Source of the DNA: an uncultured Selenomonadaceae bacterium
GTDB taxonomy: Bacteria; Bacillota; Negativicutes; Selenomonadales; Selenomonadaceae
Assembly (NCBI GenBank): GCA_905233325.1
Contig: CAJODU010000038.1
Span: forward strand, 1 to 12,563
Direction: 5' to 3'
DNA: 12,563 nucleotides
The notes under the pieces are model-generated. The model worked only from the letters and a program-made list of their open reading frames with translations. It ran no database searches and was not told the DNA's origin. Every line of letters starts with the position of its first letter. Position 1 is the stretch's first letter. Position numbers and translations under genes: made by a program. Positions 7,583 through 12,563 of the stretch are shown here, in pieces.

Positions 7583-8338
7583 CTATTTAGAGCATTTTTT
7601 GAAGAGATATGTTGCGACCTTCAGTGTAACCAACAGCCAGATAAGCAGCGTCACCAGCGGCGGAAGAGGGATAGAGGTCGCCGTCATCATTGCCCTCAAA
7701 AGTTCTACGGTATGAGTCAGCGGCAGCAATTCAATGAAGAAACGGACTGTCTCCGGCAGGGTTGAAGTCTTGAAAAAAGTTCCGCATAGGAAGGACATCG
7801 GCAGCAAGATGTAAGTGTTGAGCTGAGACAGTGATTCGTAGGTTGTGACTGTCATTGCAGCGATAAAGCCAAATGCAGCAAAGACGGCAGAGTTGAGGAG
7901 GAGTACCGCCAAGAAGATCATTACTGTTGCAGGATCCGCCAGGGCTTGCAGCGACGCACCAAAGAGAAGTGCCAAAATCAATATCAACACTGAGGCAATG
8001 AAGGAGCGAAGAATAGCCGCCAGTATCTTGCCGAGGACAAAGGAGACGGGTGCAATGGGAGCCAATATATATTCCTCCAGACTCTTATGGTAGACGCGTT
8101 CCGCATGGACGGGAGTTATTGAGTTGAAACTGATATTCATGGAGTTGAGGGCGAGAATACCGGGGACAAGAAAATCAATATAGGTGCCGCTTTCAACCGT
8201 GATACTTCTGCCGAGACCGTAACCGAAGGCAACAAGGTACAGAATCGGTGCAACCATTCTTGAGAGAATAAATCTTGCAAGGCGTCTTTTGAGAACTATC
8301 CAATCGCGCCAAAATACAGTACAAATATCATCAAACAT
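7583..8338 (-). CDS. ABC-2 type transporter permease
   Basis: Membrane subunit of an exporter of the DrrB/NodJ/ABC-2 type, paired with the ATPase just upstream. It has 251 residues with about six hydrophobic segments: roughly 25-42, 58-75, 105-130, 138-165, 172-190 and 225-243. The family's C-terminal pattern is present: a CGTFFKTSTLP loop followed by LLPLTHTVELLRAMM. The Lys/Arg-rich N-terminus is cytoplasmic. The start has GAGGTG five bases upstream of the ATG. It begins 34 bases after the ATPase stop. Substrate is unknown; relatives export polyketides, lipooligosaccharides, polysaccharides or drugs, and the neighbouring sugar-phosphate genes do not settle it. Confidence 0.9.
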   Translation of the reverse strand: MFDDICTVFWRDWIVLKRRLARFILSRMVAPILYLVAFGYGLGRSITVESGTYIDFLVPGILALNSMNISFNSITPVHAERVYHKSLEEYILAPIAPVSFVLGKILAAILRSFIASVLILILALLFGASLQALADPATVMIFLAVLLLNSAVFAAFGFIAAMTVTTYESLSQLNTYILLPMSFLCGTFFKTSTLPETVRFFIELLPLTHTVELLRAMMTATSIPLPPLVTLLIWLLVTLKVATYLFKKCSK

Positions 8339-8372
8339 CTTTTCACCTCAATGCGTCGGAATTCCCTGCAAT

Positions 8373-9119
8373 TCAATCTTGCAAACTGTCGGCTGTGAGT
8401 TTAATAAATACATCTTCAAGGTTAGCGGCATTATTGAGACGGCAAAGGTGGGCAGGAGTATCAAGTGCAATGAGCTTTCCGCGTTTGAGCAATGCTGTCC
8501 GATCGCAGAGCTGTTCCGCCTCTTCAATGTAGTGAGTGGTAAGTATAATGGTTACACCGCGCCCTTTGAGGTCTTGAATGAGTTTCCAAATTCTTCGGCG
8601 GACTTGGGGATCGAGAGCGACTGTCGGCTCATCAAGGAATAGAATTTTAGGGCGATGAATCAACGCTCGCATAATCAAAAGACGCCGCTTCATTCCGCCG
8701 GAAAGGCTGCTGGTATTCTCATTCGTCACATCAGTGAGTTCAACATATTTTAGTAAATCTTGAATACGTCTCTGTCTCTCTTCACGTTTCAAGTGATGAA
8801 GTCGGGCGTGCAGCTCCATATTCTCAATAACAGTCAAATCACGATCAAAGTTGACGTGTTGAGGCACCACGCCTATCATCTGCTTTATCATTTCAGGATT
8901 GCCTTCAACGGAGCAGTCATCAAAGAGAATTTCTCCGCTTGTCGGCTGTGTCTGAAGTGTCATCATTCTTATAGTTGTGGTCTTGCCGGCACCATTCTTG
9001 CCGAGAATCCCGAATATTTCGCCGCTGTTGATCTTGAATGAGAGATTATCAACGGCGGTTTTCTTTGCTCCTGTTTCGGAAGAATCAAATATTTTAGTTA
9101 GATTTTTTATTTCAATCAC
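8373..9119 (-). CDS. ABC transporter ATP-binding protein (DrrA/CcmA-type exporter ATPase)
   Basis: Nucleotide-binding subunit driving the neighbouring ABC-2 permease. The protein has 248 residues from a GTG start at 9119. Motifs in order: Walker A GKNGAGKTT (40-48, with Lys in place of the usual Pro at position 41); Q-loop Gln87; signature LSGG (139-142); Walker B ILFLDEP (159-165); D-loop VALD (167-170); switch His196. The tail LEDVFIKLT is characteristic of exporter-type ATPases. A longer frame exists from a TTG at 9164, but that stretch contains a strong promoter (TTGACT-17-TATAAA) and would be untranscribed leader. The GTG with GGTG six bases upstream gives a protein starting VIEIKNLTKIF, the normal family start. 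Confidence 0.93.
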   Translation of the reverse strand: MIEIKNLTKIFDSSETGAKKTAVDNLSFKINSGEIFGILGKNGAGKTTTIRMMTLQTQPTSGEILFDDCSVEGNPEMIKQMIGVVPQHVNFDRDLTVIENMELHARLHHLKREERQRRIQDLLKYVELTDVTNENTSSLSGGMKRRLLIMRALIHRPKILFLDEPTVALDPQVRRRIWKLIQDLKGRGVTIILTTHYIEEAEQLCDRTALLKRGKLIALDTPAHLCRLNNAANLEDVFIKLTADSLQD

Positions 9120-9225
9120 ACAAAACACCCAAATATTTATAGCAAAAACTTTTGATAAAGTCAATGCTTTTGCAGGAATTACAGCATTAACGTCGAATAG
9201 GGACGTAATTGAGAGGAGAGATCAT
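9120..9225. promoter_or_regulatory. Divergent intergenic region between the ABC ATPase and htrA
   Basis: The region holds the minus-strand ABC promoter. For htrA on the plus strand I see no convincing -35/-10 pair. A small inverted repeat, acgtc-gaatagg-gacgt, lies at about 9190-9206 just ahead of the ribosome binding site and could be an operator or leader hairpin. AGGAG at 9214-9218 is seven bases before the htrA ATG at 9226. Confidence 0.35.
9136..9164 (-). promoter_or_regulatory. Sigma-70/sigma-A type promoter for the ABC transporter genes
   Basis: On the minus strand, TTGACT (9164-9159) and TATAAA (9141-9136) are separated by exactly 17 bases, and the -10 is preceded by TGC (an extended -10). 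The expected transcript start near 9129 leaves a leader of only about 10 bases, holding GGTG, before the GTG at 9119. Confidence 0.7.
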
Positions 9226-10380
9226 ATGTTTTACAAGAAAACATTGACAGCCGCACTGATTGCAGTGAGCATAGCTGTTTGCGGCTGTACTGATATTGCC
9301 GGCAATCCTATAGATAATTATGAAGATACTGAACAGACGCAGACTGCCGCCGCGGACGGAACTACTAAGACTTCCTCAGATAGCCACCTGGAAGGTAAAG
9401 CACAAGCGGCTACAACCAAGATGAGTGCTGCGAGGGAGACGCCGGCTGTTCGTGTTGCCCGCGAGGTTGGTCCTGCCGTTGTCGGTATCACCAACAAGGC
9501 CGTCGCTCGCGATATATTCAACCGTCAATTTGAGAGCACAGGCGTCGGCAGCGGCGTCATCTTCAAGTCTGACGGCTATATAGTTACTAACAATCACGTT
9601 ATTGAAGGTGCCAAGGAGCTTATAGTCTCGCTCTCTGACGGCCGCACAGTCAACGCGGAACTTGTCGGCACTGATGAAATGACTGATATTGCCGTCGTTA
9701 AAGTCGATGCCAAGGATTTGCCCTCCGCAAAGTTCGGCAATTCTGATGAGGTGGTAGTCGGTGAACCTGCTATCGCCATTGGCAACCCGCTCGGTCTTGA
9801 GTTCCAAGGCTCGGTTACTGTCGGCGTTATCAGTGCACTCAACAGAACACTTGAACTCAGTGATCGCCGCGTCAAACTCTTCCAGACAGACGCTGCAATC
9901 AACCAAGGTAATTCCGGCGGACCTTTGCTCAATGCTGACGGTGAAGTGATCGGTATCAATTCCGCCAAGCTCGCCTCCAACGGCGTTGAAGGTATGGGAT
10001 TCGCCATTCCAATCAATACCGTGCAATCTATCATTGACGAACTCTTAGCTAAGGGTTACGTTGCAAGACCTTACCTCGGCGTCACTATCTTTGACAAGCC
10101 GACTGCCGCGAGATACGGCTATCAGCTCACCATTGACAAGGGTGTCTATGTATTCCAAGTCAGACTTGACAGCCCTGCCGGTCGTATGGGGCTTGAACGC
10201 GGTGATGTCCTGATTGCAATCGACGGCAAAGAGGTCAACACTGTCACTGAAGTGAGAAATGAGATTGCTGTCCACAAAGTCGGCGATAGGGTCAAGATTA
10301 AGTATGAGCATAACGGTGCCGAACATGAGGCAGATATTACCCTTGAAGAAATGCCGCACGTCACTAACGATGCCGGCTGA
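9226..10380 (+). CDS. HtrA/DegP-family serine protease, predicted lipoprotein
   Basis: An envelope quality-control protease that degrades misfolded exported proteins. The protein has 384 residues. The trypsin-like domain (about 75-275) carries His124 in TNNHVIEGA, Asp154 in DIAVVKVD and Ser230 in GNSGGPL, a complete triad. One PDZ domain follows (about 280-380), starting YLGVTIFD and containing GMGLERGDVLIAIDGKEVN-like features (PAGRMGLERGDVLIAIDGKE). The N-terminus, MFYKKTLTAALIAVSIA then VCGC, is a signal peptide with a lipobox-like end; Cys21 would be lipidated with Thr at +2. Residues 22-75 look like a flexible Thr/Ala-rich linker. Family members usually have a soluble signal peptide or a membrane anchor, so lipidation is unusual. 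The ATG at 9226 is chosen for its AGGAG and signal peptide; the frame runs on upstream without initiation signals. rlmH starts on its last base. Confidence 0.94.
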   Translation: MFYKKTLTAALIAVSIAVCGCTDIAGNPIDNYEDTEQTQTAAADGTTKTSSDSHLEGKAQAATTKMSAARETPAVRVAREVGPAVVGITNKAVARDIFNRQFESTGVGSGVIFKSDGYIVTNNHVIEGAKELIVSLSDGRTVNAELVGTDEMTDIAVVKVDAKDLPSAKFGNSDEVVVGEPAIAIGNPLGLEFQGSVTVGVISALNRTLELSDRRVKLFQTDAAINQGNSGGPLLNADGEVIGINSAKLASNGVEGMGFAIPINTVQSIIDELLAKGYVARPYLGVTIFDKPTAARYGYQLTIDKGVYVFQVRLDSPAGRMGLERGDVLIAIDGKEVNTVTEVRNEIAVHKVGDRVKIKYEHNGAEHEADITLEEMPHVTNDAG

Positions 10381-10796
10381 TGAAGATAACGATATTAGCT
10401 GTCGGTAAGCTCAAAGAAAAATATTTGACAGAGGCCGTCAAAGAGTACCTCAAGAGAATGAAACCCTATGCAACGGTTGAGATAGTTGAAGTGCCTGAAT
10501 GTCGGACAGTGGAGGAGGAAGGCGACAAGCTGCTTGCCAGAATACCTGCCGCCTCTTGGGTATGTGTGCTGGACGTGCATGGTGAGTTGATTTCCTCAGA
10601 GGGCTTGGCGAAAGTGGTTGCTGATTTAACTTTGAGCGGACAGAGCAAATTGACATTTGTGATTGGCGGAGCATTTGGAATAAGTCAAAAATTGAGAGAG
10701 ACTGCGGCAATGCGTCTCAGTCTCTCAAAGATGACTTTTACTCATCAAATGACACGCCTGATATTAATGGAACACGGTGAGCCGTATCACTGGTGA
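10380..10796 (+). CDS. rlmH: 23S rRNA pseudouridine-1915 N3-methyltransferase RlmH, internally shortened
   Basis: RlmH is a SPOUT-class enzyme that methylates pseudouridine 1915 in helix 69 of 23S rRNA using S-adenosylmethionine. The start MKITILAVGKLKEKYLTEAV, the SAM-loop VIGGAFG (94-100), LSLSKMTFTHQM (113-124) and the tail GEPYH (133-137) identify it clearly. It has 138 residues against about 155-159 in the family. Compared from memory with the S. aureus protein, about 12 residues are missing in the variable linker after VEVPE, and about 9 are missing between LILME and GEPYH, where relatives have a QxYRAFKI helix segment. The reading frame is otherwise intact. The second loss lies in the C-terminal knot/dimer region and may impair function. 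The ATG overlaps the htrA stop by one base with no clear ribosome binding site, suggesting translational coupling. Confidence 0.9.
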   Translation: MKITILAVGKLKEKYLTEAVKEYLKRMKPYATVEIVEVPECRTVEEEGDKLLARIPAASWVCVLDVHGELISSEGLAKVVADLTLSGQSKLTFVIGGAFGISQKLRETAAMRLSLSKMTFTHQMTRLILMEHGEPYHW

Positions 10797-10824
10797 ATTT
10801 TTTGGTGAATCGGGAGAGAGAGTT

Positions 10825-12144
10825 ATGATTAAGTCATGGTTTGTATCACAAGGAAAGACCTTTGAAACCGAATGTAAAGAAGGTTATCTTGAGGCACCGC
10901 GTTGCAGACGAGACGGTGCGGAGAGATCATACTGGACAAATATTACCAAAGTCAACAAGGGGGACTTAATCATTCACTATTCCGGCGGTCTCAGAGGGGT
11001 CAGTCAAGCTGCCGACAAATGCTATGAAATAACCATTCCCGAAGAGACGGCTAAACAAAATGATTGGGTCACTGAAGGCTGGAAATTACACTTCAACTAT
11101 TCTACATTGAAGCAGATAATGAAATTTTCCCCGTTCAAAGAGGATATATTGAAGTATGGGCGTGAGGATCTTTCTGCCTTCAATATCAACGGCAACGTCA
11201 AGCAGGGCTATCTGTTTGAGCTGAATCCCGTGCTGGCGAATATTTTTTTGAATAAGATGATTGAGCAGACTCCTGAAATAGGAGAATTGCCCTTCGTTCA
11301 AGAGTTCTTGAATCAAGAGATAGATGTAGAGCTGCCTGAACCCGTTGAAAGTAAGCATCAAAAGTCAAAATCCGACAAACCGCCACTCAAGGAAAAAATG
11401 ACAAATCAAATGTTGTCTAACCTTGAAAGGCTTATGGCCTTGCACGAATCCACCCACCTTGTCAAGCCCGCCTCATTGACAGCAAATCTGCCTGAAAGGT
11501 ATAAAAAGCAGATTATTGTTGATGATAAGGTTATACCTAAGGAGACAGTTCAAGAGCTGGTTGACACCAAGATGAGAAAGTATCTTGAGGAAGAGGCTGT
11601 CAGTGAGGACGAAGTCTATGATATGCGATTCATTGACTACAGTGAGAAGACTTTCGGCATTGAGGTGCCTCTCCTGCTGAGAGCTAAGGCCTTGACTTAT
11701 GATGATTCGCCCAAATATTTCTCCAAGCCCGTCACTATCCGCGGCAGCAAGTATTACCTCTGCAGTGATTGGAGTGAAGATCAAAGGGACAAGCTGGATG
11801 TATGGCTTGATAAGGTTGAGGCGGTACTCAATGCTCTGCCTGAGTACAAGGACATTAGAATCAGAGACCTTGCCAAAGGTGTTTTGCGTGACTTGCTGAT
11901 GGCAGGTAAGGCTGATGAGGCTGAAGTTGATCAAATGCTGACTTTGGATTACAGCAGTGATACTTTCGGGATTAATTATCCTCTCTTGGTGACGGAACGC
12001 AATCAATCTAATGTTGCCAACTATTTCAAGCTGAAGGTTCCAATCCGCGGAGTGACGTACTATCTCTGCTCGCAGTGGTTTGAACAGCCGAAGAACAATG
12101 ATCGACCGTTGCTTGAAAAGTGGATCAAAGAGCATAGAGACTAA
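10825..12144 (+). CDS. EVE-like (PUA-fold) protein with a duplicated C-terminal module, function unknown
   Basis: The protein has 439 residues with no signal peptide or membrane segment. The N-terminal 100-150 residues resemble EVE/YTH-like PUA-fold domains that read modified bases in DNA or RNA: WFVSQGKTF with Trp5, a Tyr36-Trp37 pair, then VNKGDLIIHYSGGLRGVS (43-60). This is a pattern match, not a search result. A charged linker (about 175-200) precedes the C-terminal half, which holds two related units about 104 residues apart (near 259-330 and 363-436). They share DYSxxTFGI, PLL, VxIRGxxYYLCSxW and a closing L-x-x-W helix. No nuclease or ATPase motif is visible. The start at 10825 has GGGAG eight bases upstream; a GTG at 10777 in the same frame would overlap the rlmH end and lacks such a site. 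It lies 28 bases after rlmH and 20 before lptC, so it is probably in their transcript. Homologues may occur in restriction-type proteins; its role here is open. Confidence 0.75.
   Translation: MIKSWFVSQGKTFETECKEGYLEAPRCRRDGAERSYWTNITKVNKGDLIIHYSGGLRGVSQAADKCYEITIPEETAKQNDWVTEGWKLHFNYSTLKQIMKFSPFKEDILKYGREDLSAFNINGNVKQGYLFELNPVLANIFLNKMIEQTPEIGELPFVQEFLNQEIDVELPEPVESKHQKSKSDKPPLKEKMTNQMLSNLERLMALHESTHLVKPASLTANLPERYKKQIIVDDKVIPKETVQELVDTKMRKYLEEEAVSEDEVYDMRFIDYSEKTFGIEVPLLLRAKALTYDDSPKYFSKPVTIRGSKYYLCSDWSEDQRDKLDVWLDKVEAVLNALPEYKDIRIRDLAKGVLRDLLMAGKADEAEVDQMLTLDYSSDTFGINYPLLVTERNQSNVANYFKLKVPIRGVTYYLCSQWFEQPKNNDRPLLEKWIKEHRD
11599..12135 (+). repeat. Two diverged tandem domain copies (YYLCSxW modules)
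   Basis: In the EVE-like protein, residues 259-284 and 363-388 align without gaps with 14 of 26 identical positions. A later block, 303-316 versus 405-418, shares V-x-IRG-xx-YYLCS-x-W. The nucleotide sequences have diverged, so this is an old domain duplication rather than a recent DNA repeat. Confidence 0.8.
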
Positions 12145-12164
12145 TAGACTGATAGGAACTGAGA

Positions 12165-12563
12165 ATGGATACAAAATGGAAGATACTTTTGTCAGTGCTT
12201 GGCGTTGCGTTTGTATGCCTGGTTGTTTGGGTTGTGATGACCACGCCCGAATCGCCGCCTGTATTTGATAAGGTTGAGCCGCCAACGACGATGGAATATG
12301 TCGGCAATACCATAAGCGAAGAGAGAAACGGCGTCAAGATATGGGAATTGACGGCAGAGAAGGCAACCATTGATATTAAGACGCAAAATGCGGAACTTCG
12401 CAATCTGGTCGGACATTTCTATCAAGCGGACGGCAAAAGTATTGAATTACATGCGAAAAATGGTATCTTTGACAATGCCAGTAAAAATATTCACGTTGAA
12501 GGCGATGTTACCGTCACCACTGAGGACGGTGCCAAGCTCACGAGTGGCAAACTTGACTGGATT
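12165..12563 (+). CDS. lptC: LPS transport periplasmic protein LptC, N-terminal part (3' partial)
   Basis: LptC is the bitopic inner-membrane protein that passes LPS from the LptBFG extractor to LptA. The first 133 residues are present and the frame runs off the right edge. A single membrane anchor covers about residues 7-25 after a short cytoplasmic MDTKWK. It is followed by the beta-jellyroll: WELTAEKATID, then ELRNLVGHFYQADGKSIEL, and repeating strands ending in DVTVTTEDGAKLTSGKLDW, typical of the LptC/LptA/OstA fold. The start has TAGGA seven bases before the ATG. It lies 20 bases after the EVE-like gene. lptA and lptB would be expected next, outside the window. It is the best evidence that the organism has an LPS outer membrane. 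Confidence 0.88.
   Translation, partial: MDTKWKILLSVLGVAFVCLVVWVVMTTPESPPVFDKVEPPTTMEYVGNTISEERNGVKIWELTAEKATIDIKTQNAELRNLVGHFYQADGKSIELHAKNGIFDNASKNIHVEGDVTVTTEDGAKLTSGKLDWI

Noticed and set aside
8977..9225. An 83-codon upstream extension of the htrA frame
   Set aside because: It overlaps the ABC ATPase gene, lacks a ribosome binding site and would bury the signal peptide that starts at 9226.
9376..10026. Long minus-strand frames (up to 216 codons) opposite htrA
   Set aside because: They oppose the conserved protease domain and show no protein family features.
10777..10824. GTG start extending the EVE-like protein by 16 residues into rlmH
   Set aside because: There is no suitable ribosome binding site before 10777, whereas the ATG at 10825 has GGGAG at good spacing. 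The domain also starts normally at 10825.
11473..12285. A 270-codon minus-strand frame opposite the EVE-like gene
   Set aside because: The plus-strand frame has a good ribosome binding site, an internal domain duplication and operon-like spacing. The minus frame has none of these and crosses into lptC.

Overview
The window most likely comes from a motile diderm Firmicute (Negativicutes/Selenomonadales type). Flagellar genes and a Staphylococcus-like RlmH sit beside an LPS-transport protein (LptC), which monoderm Firmicutes lack. This placement is inferred from gene content only; no rRNA or marker phylogeny is available here. Almost every base is coding. The gene-free gaps of more than 100 bases are 1728-1830 (terminator), 7451-7582 (AT-rich leader) and 9120-9225 (divergent promoter region); no gap exceeds 300 bases.

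Layout: (1) 1-1727, plus strand: the 3' part of fliK (hook-length control) and flgD (hook cap), ending at a hairpin that can serve as a bidirectional terminator. (2) 9119 down to 1831, minus strand: an ABC-2 exporter pair (ATPase, permease), a phosphomannomutase/phosphoglucomutase, a soluble FIST-domain chemoreceptor, a 205-residue protein of unknown function, and glucose-6-phosphate isomerase, which ends convergently against flgD. (3) 9226-12563, plus strand, divergent from the ATPase: an HtrA-type serine protease with a lipoprotein signal, rlmH (starting on the last base of the htrA stop codon), a protein with an EVE-like N-terminus and a duplicated C-terminal module, and the 5' part of lptC.

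Functional reading: the pgm-receptor-unknown-pgi group joins hexose-phosphate interconversion (glycolysis, sugar-nucleotide supply for the envelope) with a cytoplasmic chemotaxis sensor. That suggests, but does not prove, a link between metabolic state and motility. The htrA-rlmH-EVE-lptC group looks like one transcript covering envelope quality control, ribosome modification and LPS transport, with the EVE-like gene as the unexpected member. The most noteworthy points are the shortened RlmH (a missing C-terminal helix segment), the EVE-plus-tandem-repeat protein, the FIST receptor in a sugar-phosphate cluster, and the predicted HtrA lipoprotein. No CRISPR array, rRNA, tRNA or insertion sequence was seen.
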